Below are positions 37,283 through 48,010 of a stretch of DNA of 64,000 nucleotides, piece after piece. The translations under genes were made by a program, and so were the position numbers. The DNA is from Symbiodinium natans (Eukaryota; Sar; Dinophyceae; Suessiales; Symbiodiniaceae): contig CAJNDS010002810.1 of the NCBI GenBank assembly GCA_905221605.1, positions 1-64,000 on the forward strand, read 5' to 3'. The notes below the pieces were generated by a model. It had not been told where the DNA came from. It made no database searches and saw only the letters and a list, made by a program, of their open reading frames with translations. The stretch's first letter is position 1; every line of letters begins with the position of its first letter.

Positions 37283-37310
37283 AACAGCGAAGCTGCGCAG
37301 CTTCGCTGTT
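37283..37310. promoter_or_regulatory. Perfect 28-base palindrome upstream of the ubiquitin-like start
   Basis: AACAGCGAAGCTGC and GCAGCTTCGCTGTT are exact reverse complements meeting at GCGC. The centre is about 40 bases upstream of the ATG at 37257, within the likely 5' leader or promoter. It would fold as an RNA hairpin or serve as a dimer-binding site. Which of these is unknown. Confidence 0.6.
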
Positions 37311-37389
37311 GTGGAGGGTCACCGTGGGCTTGAGCAAAACGGTCCACTCCTGTTCGTGGAGAGAAAGAGGGCCATACTCAACATGACAA

Positions 37390-38150
37390 GCGCAATGCTA
37401 AGAACAAGAACGACATGAGGACTGATGGGAAGTCTTTTTTGTGGCGCCTGAATCTACAAGGATGATACTAGGGAGACCCCCGAACCCAGATCCGCCCTAA
37501 ATGAACCCTAACCCTCAAGCCCCCTGCTCAGTTGCTCAATTCAGGGTTCCAGAAGTTTTGTGACACCGCGAGGCCTCCCGAGGCCGCCCCTCTTTGAGGA
37601 AAGCTGAGGGTGGTGTAGTGAGGTTTAGTGGGGTTTAGGAGTTTAGGGTTTCATGCGGCCTGAGAGAATACGTCTTTGCAGCTGAGATGCCGCAAGCTCC
37701 AAGTTCCATAAACAAGACCCTACAGTAGACTTCTCTTACGAAAGAAGCCACGAAACCTGAGCCCTAACCCCTAAACCTTGAACCCCATACCCTAAACCCT
37801 ATAGCTAGAAACCCCTAAACGGCCGTAAACCATAAAAGCCACAACCTTGAAGCCCGAACCCTGAACCTCGAATCTTGAAGCCCTGAAGCCCTAACTCTCA
37901 GCCCTCAATCCCTGGCCCCTAAACGCTAAGCCCTACAAACCCTAAACACAGTAAATCCTAAACCCTATAAAACCCTAACCCCCATGAACCCTAAAACCCC
38001 ATAAACCCTAAACCCTATAAACCCTAAACCCTATAAATCCTAAACCCTATAAAACCCCAAACCCCATAAACCCTACAAACCCCATGAACCGTAAACCCAA
38101 TAAGCCCTAAACCCTAAACCCTATAAGCCCTATGAACCCTTAACCCTAGG
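37390..38150. other. Spacer; CCCTATAAA-rich array
   Basis: No exon seen. From about 37745 the sequence is mostly diverged CCCTAAA. From 37960 to 38145 it contains repeated CCCTATAAA and CCCCATAAA units, the inverse-orientation counterpart of the TTTATAGGG block at 12645-12700. Confidence 0.6.
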
Positions 38151-38169
38151 CCCTAGACCCTTCCAATCC

Positions 38170-39210
38170 CAGGTTCTTACGAGGTCGCACCTGGTTTGCT
38201 GCTCGGAACAGGCCTCGCCGCACGCACGGAGGCTTCCTGCGAGGCCGGTTTAGGGTTCAGGGTTTACGTTTAGGAATAGGGTTTCGGCGTTCATAAGGTT
38301 TAGGGCCTAGGGTTTTTAGATCTTAGAGGTTGTAAGGCTTGAGGGTGTTAACTGATGTTGGCAGACGTCACATCAGATGCCCCTAAGGCCAAAAGCCTAA
38401 ACTCCCTAAACCCCAAGCCCGCATGTGTGGGAGTGAACCCGAGCTGGGGCGCTAGGAGTTGCGTCTTCCGTTGGCGCCAGCAGCAGGAAGTGGGCTGGTA
38501 GCATTGGGTTTAGGGTTTAGGGTCTAGGGTTTAGGGTCTAGGGTTTAGGGTTGAGGGTATAGGGTTGCAAACATTTTCGGGCTTCGTCATCTTTGGGGCT
38601 TACTTAGGGCTCGGGATGTCTGTAAGCCCTGGAAGCCCAACCGTAAAACCCTCAAGCCAAAGCCCCTTTGAACCCGAAGCTGAGCTCACAAACCTCTCTA
38701 AACCAAGACTTGAGGGGGGGGGCTACTCCCAAAACCCCCTGGACCCTACACAATCAGGGCCCTGAACCCTAAACCCTAAACCCTAAACCCTAAACCCTAA
38801 ACCCTAAACCCTAAACCCTAAACCCTAAACCCTAAACCCTAAACCCTAAACCCCTTGGACTCTCGAGCCCCTACAAGCAAGCCCTGGGCCCGCCTCCAGA
38901 ATGCGAAGGGCCATCCCTCCTGGGCTTTTGCATCCGGGGTCCAGGGTTTCAGGGTGTTGGGGCGAGGGGGGGGGGGGGGGGGGGTTTAGGGTTTACGGTT
39001 AAAAGGGGGTTTACGGTTTAGGTTCAGGGTTTACGGTTGAGGGTTTAAAAGGGTTGAGGGTTTAGGGTTTTAGCGGGTGTTAAGCTCCAAAATCCTAAGC
39101 CCTAAACCCCACGAGGGTGCACAGCACAAGGGCGCACGTCGAGTTGTCCACCAGGCGCAGAGGCAAGTCGGTCATGTTGACCATGAGCTGCCTGCGGTTG
39201 CCGTTTCACT
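38170..39210 (-). CDS. Unrecognised gene, short exon islands
   Basis: Minus-strand islands: about 39115-39210 (NRRQLMVNMTDLPLRLVDNS then TCALVLCTL), about 38440-38505 (PAHFLLLAPTEDATPSAPAR), about 38170-38240 (GLAGSLRACGEACSEQQTRC). Each is GC-rich, open and flanked by telomere-like arrays, as true exons in this window are. The first is the most convincing. No family recognised and joins not proven. Confidence 0.35.
38762..38852. repeat. CCCTAAA array
   Basis: Thirteen near-perfect units in a presumed intron. Confidence 0.92.
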
Positions 39211-39219
39211 TAGGGGCGT

Positions 39220-40045
39220 ATGGGGGTTTAGGGGTTTATAGGGCGTCTTTTTGGTGGCTTATAGGAGTTTATGGGGGTTTATAGGGGATTATAGGGGCTT
39301 ATAGGGCTTATAGGGGCTTACAGGGGTTCATATGGGCTTGTAGGGGGTTTTGGGTGGTTTTCTGGCTGTTTGCAGGGGATTATACGGGTTTTAGGCCTTT
39401 TGGGTCTAGGACTCTAGGTTACAGGGCCTATAGGGCTTCGGGTTTGGGGGACTGGGTGCGGAGGGGACTTGGGGCTTTAGAGGTTAAGGGGGTCTTTGGG
39501 GTTTAGGCCGCTACACCCCTGAGCCTCTGAAACTCCCAACAAAGGGGCAAAGGGCATTGAGCGTCCTGAACACTCCTCAAAACCCAAAGTCCAAAGCCCT
39601 GGACGACAGTTGGAATTGCATAGATATGGGGTGTACGAGAATAGGGGAGCCTTTAGATAAGACCCCCAAATAGTAGGATCCCCTGAAAATGAGGACCCCA
39701 GTACAGTACCCCTATCGCAAGCCCCGATATTATAGTAACGGGGGTCCTTGTGAAGCGTAGTAGTCTGGTTTAGATCCGTCGGATCTGTGATCCATGCCTG
39801 TCATCAGCAGAAGCTAGACCCACGAACACCCAGAAACCCAGAACTCGCACTCATAAACTGGTAAACCTTACAGCATCTACAAAGCCTAAATTCATGAGCA
39901 TCCATTTCGCCTTGACCCCTAACCCCCCCCACTTTAGGGAGAATGAAAAACCGGCAGCTTGATTGAAATGCAAGTGCTGTTTCCTGCCGTGTGAAATCTC
40001 GCACATGCGGGCATCTTGCCTTCATAATCCGCGCCCGAGCTTCCG
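39220..40045. other. Spacer downstream of the TPR-RING gene
   Basis: At 39220-39450 a degenerate array of GGGGTTTATAGG and GGGCTTATAGGG units. At 39620-39760 several short hairpins (GGGGTCC/GGACCCC types). 39780-40045 is probably the 3' untranslated region of the adjacent gene. No coding frame was accepted. Confidence 0.45.
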
Positions 40046-40048
40046 GCT

Positions 40049-41184
40049 TCAGGACCGGTGCCGGCAAAGCGGGCAGGGCATCTGGCCCTGTTTCAGGCAG
40101 TTGAAGTGACATGCGTGATAGCACGCCGGGTCAACAAACACCTTCTCACCGTTGTCCAAGCTCTGCAGGCAAACTGGGCAGTCTGGCTCCAAAGACTCAC
40201 GGCCAAGAGTTCGCATCGACTCCTCGCAGCGCCGCCTCCAGCGCCGCGCCTCTGGAATCTTGGAAAGCTGCAGGGCACAGAGATTCTGCAAGTTGCAGAG
40301 AATCTTGACGACCATGGGTGTCATGCCCAGGTTCTCTGCGAGGCCCAGGGCCGTCTGCCAGGCCTTGCGGGCTTCCGCATGTCTGCGGAGATTGCGGCAG
40401 GCTACCGCAACTCCATTCAGATTGTAGACCCGACCCCTGTCGTTGCCGCAGCTCCTGTCAATGCTCTCCGCCTCCCGATAATATCTCAGCGAGGCCGAGA
40501 TGTTGCCAGCTCGGTTCTCAACGAGCGCCAGGCCGGCCATGCCTACTGCCAGGGACTGCTCATCTTGGAGCTCGCGAGCACACTGGATCGCCTCTTGCAT
40601 CTTCTCCTTGGCCGTTCGCATGGACTCGGCAGCATGGCCCTCCTCTCGCAGGACCTGCATTAGCAAATACTCCGAGCGCGTCTGTTGAGCGATGCGCCGA
40701 ACTTCTGAGAAGCACTGGGTGGCTCTGCGTGCGTCCTGCAAGCACCCCAATGCTTGGCCTTTGCGAAACAATGCTGCCCCTCTCACTTCCTTGTCGCCTG
40801 ACTGCAATGCAAGGTCATAGCTTCCTCAGCTGCACAGCCATGTACGTTGTAAACTGGTGTAAGGACATCTGTACAGCCACTCCTGACAGCTTCCGTGAAT
40901 GCGCGTGTTTGGTTTGGATTCGGATTGCTTGCGTAGTGGCAGCATGCAACTCTTCGACCTCGTTCAAAACATTGATCTTTTGGCCTGCCGGCCCACCACG
41001 CGGGCAACCAACTGGGCTCTTCAGCTCATAAGACGTCGCTCTGCGTTTTGTACATGAGTGTACAAGCCATCAAACCCAAAGCAAACCACATGGGAGACAA
41101 ACCGAATTGTTGCGCAGCCGTGCTTCTGATGGCTCGGCGATAGTCTCCGGCAGCGGCGAACGCCAAACCCTCTCGAAAGGCTAC
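40049..41184 (-). CDS. TPR protein with carboxy-terminal RING-H2 finger, 3' exons
   Basis: Exons 41127-41184 (VAFREGLAFAAAGDYRRAI) and 40049-40824 (SYDLALQSGDKEVRGAALFR onward, stop TGA) join in frame. Tetratricopeptide-type helix pairs run through the first 190 residues (SGDKEVRGAALFRKGQALG, AGNISASLRYYREAESIDRS, RRHAEARKAWQTALGLAENL). The end is a RING-H2 finger: CPVC, then DPACYHACHFNC (C-x-H-x2-H-x2-C) and CPLC, giving all eight metal ligands. The family is E3 ubiquitin ligase; TPRs would bind the substrate or partner. The 302-base intron is GA-AG and free of telomere-like arrays. A possible earlier exon at about 41840-41927 has an ATG (MEKLRHLTKHLLFYHGLLHG), not joined. Ubiquitin-like and RING genes are near neighbours. 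Confidence 0.82.
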
Positions 41185-41189
41185 CTGGG

Positions 41190-43610
41190 GGGTAGGAGAA
41201 GAGAGGGTCTATTTCTATTCGGACGCATTCCTTTCATGTGCCTTCTGAGCTTCAAGGTCATGATTGTGTGATTTGCTTAGCTACTTGGTGCATTGGGACC
41301 CTTCTGAAATTCAAAGGGTCTACCAACTGCTTTCAATGGTGACCGTCTGACGTCTGACGACAAGTGGTAGTTCCAAGCATATTAGTACTAGTACTTCGTA
41401 CTAGTATTTGTATTTGTATTAGGGTTAGTATTCGTTCTCGTGTTCGTACTCGCACTCGCATTAGTATGTGTATAGCACCTAAACCCTAAACCCTAAACCC
41501 TAAACCCTAAACCGGAAACCCTAAGATGAAACCCTGGCCTCTTCACAGCCATCTCCGCTCAGCGCCAGCCCATGCGCAGTGTGGACCCACCGTCGGGACA
41601 TGCCGCCTGCGCAGCCTGATCCATGGCTGGGCCTCCTCCTACAGCAGAACATGTGGGGGTTTCCGAAATTCGGGGCGTCTATTATTTGGGCTCCCCTGTT
41701 CTCGTAAACCCCCATGTGCAACAACAAGGGCCCTGTTCTTACCCTGCTGCAGGCTGGAAGTGCCTCGAAGGGTCGCATACGTAGTCAATCCGTGGTCGCA
41801 TGTGGGATTCAAGGGTGATCCCGTCCCCTTAGGATGACTGACCGCGTCCCCCTGCCAAGAAATATCCCATGAAGAAGACCATGGTAGAACAGAAGGTGCT
41901 TTGTCAGGTGGCGGAGCTTTTCCATATGACTACTACAGTCTTTGAACCCTACAACAGCTGCAGCTGGCTGTTCGCATCATGCAAAGGCCAGAGAATGGGG
42001 CTTCAGTTAGGGTATCTTATACTATGTTACCAACCATGAATCAGGCTTCAGTCGTACTCTCCGCCAAGGTAGCCTGCAAGTGCAACTTCAGAAAACAAGT
42101 TTCAGGTTTAGGGTTTGGAGTTTTAGGAGGAAGCGACGGTGAAACCAAGAAAGCAGAACCCTGAACCCCAAAATCCCTGAACCCCAAACCCGCGAAAAGG
42201 CGACAACCAGGAGGAGTGGGTGCGCCTGGAACTGAAGAACCCTATGCAGCCGGCTCCCAGGAGCAGAACTGTCCTGTTGGGGGGGTTTGAGGGGTGTAGG
42301 GCCGCAAAAGGGGTTCAGGGATTTGGGGTTTTTTTTTCCGCACTGTGGGGTGCCATTTTGGAGTCCATACTAAAAAGGGAATCTTGCTACTTTGGGACTA
42401 TGTTAGGGTCCCCCCTCTTTTCGCAAACCCCGATTTGAGGCATTTGGGTTTGGAGGCATACGGTAGGGTTAGGCCACGGGAGGGAGGAGTTTCAGATGTA
42501 AACCCCAAACCCGGGCAGGGGTACACTGCGAACCTCCGAGCAGGATTCCCAACCCTAACCCCTACGCCCTACGCCCTAAACCCCAAAAACGGATCTCAAG
42601 CCACAGGCGCGCGCACCCGATCGCCAACCGGACGTCCATGCACCGCAGCTTTGTCGGCAGCAGGAGTCTTGGTGGCTTTGGAACGAATCCCCCAAAGCAC
42701 GTAAGGCCTAAGCTCTGTCGAAGCCTGGGATGTTCCTCCTTATTCTATCAGTCCTTAATAGGGATTCCTAGTAGCCGTAGCCCCCTATTATAACCCCTAG
42801 TAAGGATTCTTCTTAGGCTAAGGGGGAACATCTCAAGTCAAAGCCTTAAACCCCAAGCCCCCACAAAGGCTCAGCTCGAACCTTGCCCTGGCGACCCTGA
42901 AGCCTAAGCCAATACCTTGTCACCGGAGTTCCCGAAGCCCAACCCCCCCACCCCCCTGTCCCCCCAAAAGCCAACACATGCGAACCCTCAAGCCCCAAAT
43001 CTTCAAGCCCCCAAGATGTGTCTTGGGCAGTTAAAGTTTGAAGACAAACAGAGAAAGAAACACAGAAGAACAAGAACAATGGAAGACAGACATAGCAGAG
43101 CAAAGCGAAGAACAATAAAAGAAAATGGAGCTGAAACAGAGCGAGAGAGAGAGAGAGAGAGCCGAACAAAAACACAAACGCCGAAAACGCAGTGGGGGGG
43201 GAACGTGGCAATTCCCAACCCAGGGTGTAGGGTTCAGCGTTTAGGGTTTAGGCTCGTTGAGTGTCGCCGGATTCCCCTGAACAGTCCGACGTGGGCCCCG
43301 GCGTCACGATGCCACCAACCCAAACCCTTAAAGCCTGCATTCTAAAGACCCCAAACCCGAGCCCAAAACTAAACCCTAAACTCTAAACCCTAAAGCCCAA
43401 ACCCTAAACCCTAGACCCTGACGGGCCCTAAAAAGCCCAAAGCCTGAAAACCCTGGGCCGGGCCCGCCGCGACACCGCCTCGCCCAGGGAAATCTTGCCG
43501 GCATCGGCCTAAAGGAGTGGGCCCTTGTGCAGTTTAGTATAGGGCAGTCAAGGGCTGAGGATTGCATCATGACTAATGTCTCCATAAGTCTGCCTGGATG
43601 AAACAGTTTT
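41190..43610. other. Spacer or upstream introns with repeats
   Basis: Contains degenerate GTATTCG/GTACTCG units at 41385-41470, a CCCTAAA array at 41479-41520, an imperfect hairpin at 41648-41718 (ACATGTGGGGGTTT/AAACCCCCATGT), a GCCATTTTGG motif at 42352, a hairpin element at 42726, and a GA tract at 43141-43160. The GC-rich island 42600-42705 is open on both strands and was not assigned. Confidence 0.4.
42726..42835. mobile_element. MITE-like hairpin element, copy D
   Basis: TGGGATGTTCCTCCTTATTC ... CTAAGGGGGAACATCTCA, with inner CAGTCCTTAATAGGGATTC and CTAGTAAGGATTCTT. More diverged than copies C, E and F. Longest copy at about 110 bases. Confidence 0.75.
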
Positions 43611-43639
43611 AATACTGTAGCTTGAGGCTTTACCCCGAG

Positions 43640-44270
43640 CGACACCGTTTCCCCTTCGTGGGACCTGCTCGTCGACAAAAAAAGAGTTTCCCCCCACAAA
43701 CACAGTGCCTTCGCCAGAAAAAAACAGGCAGCCCTAGAAAAACACGGTTTCCCCTTCACGAGGCCTGCCCGTCGAAAACAAATGCCCATACTTTCCCCCT
43801 AGAAACACATCTTCCGGGCCTGCACGTCGGAAAAACAAACACCCATAGTTTTCCCTGAAAATACAGCTTGCGGACCTGCACCGTGTTAAAAACAACATCC
43901 AGAGCTTCCGCCCAGAAACTCAGCTTCCAGGCCTGCACATGGCAAAAATCAAACACCCATAGCTTCTCTCCAGAAACACAGCTTCCGGGCCTGCACGTCG
44001 GGAAAAAAAAGCCCATCGCTTCCCCTTAGAAACACAGCTTTCCGGGCCTGCTTGTCGGAAAAAACGACCATAGTTTCCCCCTAGAAACACACCTTCCGAG
44101 CGTGCACGTCGGAAAAAGTGCCCATGGTTTCCCAGCTTCCGGGCCTGCTTGTCGGAAAAAAACGCCCATAGTTTCCCCTGGAAACCCAGCTTCCGGGCCT
44201 GCGCGTCGACTCCGTAGAAAGTGGGGAAAGCAAGCCCATAGTCTCCACAGTGCGCGTCGAAGAAACCCAA
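43640..44270. repeat. Minisatellite, about 55-60 base unit, about ten copies
   Basis: Repeated blocks share GAAACACAGCTTCC, GGGCCTGCACGTCGGAAAAA and GCCCATAGTTTCCCC in that order, with length variation and point changes. Where the unit is near 57 bases it preserves frame, which explains the overlapping minus-strand open frames with CRPG and QAGPE motifs. These are not called as genes. Confidence 0.85.
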
Positions 44271-44577
44271 ACAAAACAAAACATGGTTGTCTTGAACCAT
44301 AGGAAACCCTGAAGCCCTACACCCCTTGAACCACTTCAACCCCTGCAACCCCTATGAACCTCAAAGCACAAACAGGAGCTTCCCAACGAGAGCTGGGTCG
44401 AGGGCACCCCGCTTGGCGAGATCCTCTCATGGCCGCCGAGTCTTCGGGGTTTACAAAATTTGTGACGAGGAGGGCTTCGGGCAAGAGATCTCCCAGCCAC
44501 AAGAACCCAACAGCTTACACCGTGCGTGCGTTTAGGGTTCTGGGCACTTCGGGTGCAGGGCTGTGTGGAGGTTGACC

Positions 44578-46740
44578 CTATACCGTACTGTAAGAGAAGC
44601 CCAGAAACTGCCCACGAGCGCTGGATTCGACCCCCAGAAGCTGCACCTTGTACACGTTGATGAACATGACGGCCACGGAGTAGCCAAGCACCTGCAGCGG
44701 CTCAAAGAAAACCCTGAACCCTGAACCCTGAACCCTAAACCCCAAACCCTAAACCCTAAACCCTAAACCCTAAACCCTAAAACCCTAAACCCTAAACCCT
44801 TAACCCTAAACCCTAAACCCGAACAAGCTGAAGAAGGCGCCGCTTCTTCATTCCCCCAGAAGCCTGCATGATGCTCAGCGGCACGGCGAAGAGCCAAGCA
44901 GAGAGAAACACTCCCATGAAGTCCTCTCCAGGGTTCAGGGCTGAAGGTTTAGGGTTTAGGGTTTAGGGTTTAGGGTTTAGGGTTTAGGGTTTAGGGTTTA
45001 GGGTTTAGGGTTTAGGGTTTAGGGTTTAGGGTTTAGAGTTTAGGGTCTAGGGTCTAGGGTTTAGGGTTTACGGTTCACGGTTTACGGTTTAGGGTTTAGG
45101 GTTTCGGGTCCTGGAAGGTGTCCTATCCGAGGCCTGGGTGCAACCTTTTTCCCCCCTCTAGCACTCCAGGGGTGGGCTTAGGGCTAAGGGTTCGCAAGTA
45201 TCACCACATTTCTGTTGGGTAGGCTTCCCCAACACTGACTGTCAACAGTGTGGGCTTCCAACGTTCAGAGTCATGAGGTGGGCTCGCCGTAAGTTGACTT
45301 TGAAGGTTGGAAGCTTGCGGGACTTTGGAGACCAGGGTTTGGGGTTCATGCTTTATAGGGAAGAGACATCGTGCAGAGCAGCCCGCGGACCCAGTCACTC
45401 AGTCACTCAACGCGCCCTCGTTGGAGGATTCTCTTCCGAGGCAACAGGCCCCCTCCCCGCCGGCCCCCCCCCCCCCCAAAAAAAACCTCAGAACCGACCA
45501 AAAACCCTAAGCCTAAACCTTAGAACCCAACAAGAACCCTAACCTTGGCGGCCTTCACCACGCCGAGCAGCACCAGTGACAGCGCGCCGGTAACTTTGAC
45601 CACCTGCGCGCTCAGCACCTCAAAGGATTTGACAAGGTGGGGCTCCCTGCATCTCCGGGCCTTCTGCGGGGCTTTTTGGGGGACTCTTTAGGGGCTTTGG
45701 GGGAGTGTTGATTCGGGTTCAGGGGCTTACGGGGCGAGAGCTTGGGGTTTCAAGATTTAAGGGCTTGGTTCTGCTTATGGGGTGCAGAGTCGTAAGGCTT
45801 TGGGTGCAGTCTTAGAGGGCTTGGGAGCTTGCGCCCCCAAGGAGGGGAGGGATGTAGCCACTGAGTGCGAGTAGCTTCTTCTGCTTCAGGGTTGAGGTCT
45901 CGAGGGCTGCGGGTTTAAAATTCACAATCCCTTCAAAGGAGTGGAACAAAGGGAAGCCTGTCACTAGTGCGGCAGAGACCTGTTTTCGAAAACCTTCAAT
46001 CCCTCAACCACTAAGCCCTAAATTTATTTTACTTCGAACATCCACACCCTCTCTGGCAAGAGATACTCTTGGTGTGGGCACTCCAAGGACACTCTGGGGT
46101 GAGACGCTCCAGGAACACTCTGAGGTTGGACACTCCAGGGACACTCTAGGTTTGGGCACTTGAAGCAGACCGGGCGTGGAGAAGAGTTGAGCTTAAAATC
46201 TAACAGCTCACACCGAGGGTGGGGAACAAACACCTGCCTATGAATCCGAGAGCTCTGAACCCTTCAAGTCCTCCAGAACATCCTAGACCACTTGAACACC
46301 CTTAGCCCTGTGAAGCCTCAACTCCTGAGGTCCAGGCATTAACACCGAAGGCCAAGACCGTGCTCACCTAGGCGGCGACTCTTCCGTGGCCCCGAACTTT
46401 ATAGGTTCTGGAGTCTTGGGCCCCGAAACCCGGTGTAGTGTAGAACTCCACCCTCCCAAAACCTCTCGAAGTGCACTTGAAGCATTTCCGTGGGTTCTTG
46501 TTGAGGAACTTAATTTACCCTAAACACAAATCCTAAACCTTAAGCTCACGGTTTTAGGGTTGAGGTTCAGGGTTTTAGGGTTTGAGGGTTTAGGGTTTTA
46601 TGGTTTCAGGCTTCGGATCTAGGGCCCGAAACACCCATGGAACTCCTGGCCACATGCAAAGAGCCCCAGGCGAGAATGCCGCTGGAAAGCAACGAGGGCA
46701 TTGTCGACAAGTCCTGACACTCAGCAACAACGCCGGCTCA
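44578..46740 (-). CDS. Triose-phosphate/nucleotide-sugar transporter-like, 3' exons
   Basis: Three terminal exons join exactly in frame: 45544-45603 (VVKVTGALSLVLLGVVKAAK), 44864-44923 (DFMGVFLSAWLFAVPLSIMQ) and 44578-44691 (VLGYSVAVMFINVYKVQLLG, ending TAG). The three pieces match the last membrane helices of the TPT/DMT transporter superfamily: 'T-ALSL-LLGVVK', a helix, then 'Q-LGY-VA--FINVYK'. Such proteins exchange phosphorylated sugars or nucleotide sugars across plastid, Golgi or ER membranes; the substrate cannot be told. Two 60-base exons each encode one helix. A likely earlier exon is about 46635-46715 (DLSTMPSLLSSGILAWGSLH). The amino end was not found. Introns hold facing TTTAGGG and CCCTAAA arrays. 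Confidence 0.75.
44700..45110. repeat. Inverted telomere-like arrays bracketing a transporter exon
   Basis: CCCTAAA (with CCCTGAA) at 44708-44822 and TTTAGGG at 44945-45110 lie on opposite sides of the 60-base exon 44864-44923. In the transcript the two arms could pair and loop out the exon. Confidence 0.9.
46055..46170. repeat. Short minisatellite, about 27-base unit, three copies
   Basis: GGCACTCCAAGGACACTCTG, GACGCTCCAGGAACACTCTG and GGACACTCCAGGGACACTCT begin successive units. Because 27 is a multiple of three, the minus frame stays open, but no family is recognised. Confidence 0.75.
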
Positions 46741-46964
46741 GGCTGAGGGTTTGGGGTTTCGGAGTGGGGGTTTCAGACGAGACTTAGGATGTAGGGCTTG
46801 GGAGGGCTCTTTTTGGGCTTTGCTTGCGTTGTCACGACTCAAAGTGCCCCGCTCAACGCCTAAATCCCCTTGAACCTCCCCAAAACCCCCTCATAAGCCT
46901 CCCCTAACACCCCCAACTAAACCTCCCTTCCCTCCCTGCCAACCCCCCCCCGAAGCGCCCTCTG

Positions 46965-47305
46965 AAGAACCCTAAACCCTAAACCCTAAACCCTAAACCC
47001 TAAACCCTAAACCCTAAACCCTAAACCCTAAACCCTAAACCCTAAACCCTAAACCCTAAACCCCCCCTAAAAGCGCCCTCAAGGCTTCCCAACAATGCCC
47101 CCCCTCTCCTGGCCACGCAGCTCCAGGAAGTAGGCCCAAGGCCTCCCCAGAGCTCGCAGCTAAGCTTAAGGAGGGGACTTCTTCCCCCCTTTTGGGTTTT
47201 GAGGGTTGAGGGTTTAGGGTTTAGGGTTCAGGGTTTCGGGTTTCGGGTTTCGGGTTTCGGGTTTTGGGTTTAGGGTTTAGGGTTTAGGGTTTAGGGTTTC
47301 ATCTG
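46965..47305. repeat. CCCTAAA array, gap, TTTAGGG array
   Basis: Thirteen near-perfect CCCTAAA units at 46968-47062, a gap of about 140 bases containing a possible minus exon (LGRPWAYFLELRGQE), then TTTAGGG/TTTCGGG units at 47196-47300. TTTCGGG forms a small run of its own. Confidence 0.9.
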
Positions 47306-47990
47306 CATGTAGCCGCGGTTCAGGGTTCGCGGAGTGCACGCGCACGTGCAGCAAAGTGGGATTGCTGAGCACGCGGGTCTTTCTCGGTCTTTGCGTGTAG
47401 CAGGGCTGCTTCGTGCTTGGATGCTTCTTGTCTCGCGCTTGTCACTTGCGGGCTGGGTTGCGCATTGCTTGTAGTGTTTGTGTCTGCAGCATTTCGCTCT
47501 CGAGCTCTGATGGCTGCTCTCTTGGTCAAGGAGAGAGCTGGGTCTCCTGGGTGAGCTCTTGTTTCTATTTCCCAGCCTCCCACAAAGATTGGGAAGGGGA
47601 TTCACATTTTGCAGTGCACCCTAGTCTCCTTGAAGGTTGTTTCTCTTTCCTTCATTTTGCTAGCTTGCACAGGCCGTACGCCAGGTGCTTCTTTGCTAGT
47701 ATTCAGGGCTGGGGTTGCGCTGCTGTTTTGTGGCAACCTTGGATAATGCTTCGCATCGTCGCAGGAAAAGAAGGAGCGCGCCCTGCATGCTTCTATGCAG
47801 GAGGGATGTTTGTGGTCTCCTTCTTTGTTGAGTTTTCGTGCGTGAGGATCTCAGGGCCTTAGGGTCCCAGGGCTTAAACTTAAGGCGCTTAGGATGTAGG
47901 ACTCTAGGATCTTCGGGTGGGGGGGTTGCGGTTCAGGGTTGAGAGCACTTTGGATAGCGGCATCTGCCTGTACGTCATTAGATTAGGCTT
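47306..47990. other. Unassigned open region
   Basis: Open on both strands. The minus frame at about 47320-47580 is charged and coiled-coil-like (TSARQEASKHEAALLHAKTE). The plus frame at 47413-47862 is cysteine- and aromatic-rich and less protein-like. A minus-strand exon is preferred, but no family is recognised. Confidence 0.35.
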
Positions 47991-48010
47991 AGGGCTTTAG
48001 GGTAGCCCTG

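Noticed and set aside
40058-41031. Plus-strand frames of 201 and 237 codons
   Set aside because: Shadows of the TPR-RING exon, which is supported by TPR pattern and all eight RING ligands on the minus strand.
42352-42361. GCCATTTTGG, ten bases in common with the dinoflagellate spliced leader
   Set aside because: Bases on both sides do not match the leader, there is no donor site after it, and a ten-base match can be chance. A relic spliced leader would need the flanking bases and a gene behind it.
43640-44270. CRISPR array (repeats of similar spacing)
   Set aside because: The whole unit is repeated with gradual divergence. There are no unique spacers between constant repeats, and the surroundings are eukaryotic.
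43756-44348. Minus-strand frames of 67-142 codons with repeated CRPG/QAGPE motifs
   Set aside because: They come from the minisatellite with a unit near 57 bases, are open in more than one frame, and show no family.
47413-47862. Plus-strand frame of 149 codons
   Set aside because: Composition is odd (cysteine-, phenylalanine- and serine-rich) and the opposite strand is more protein-like. No domain.
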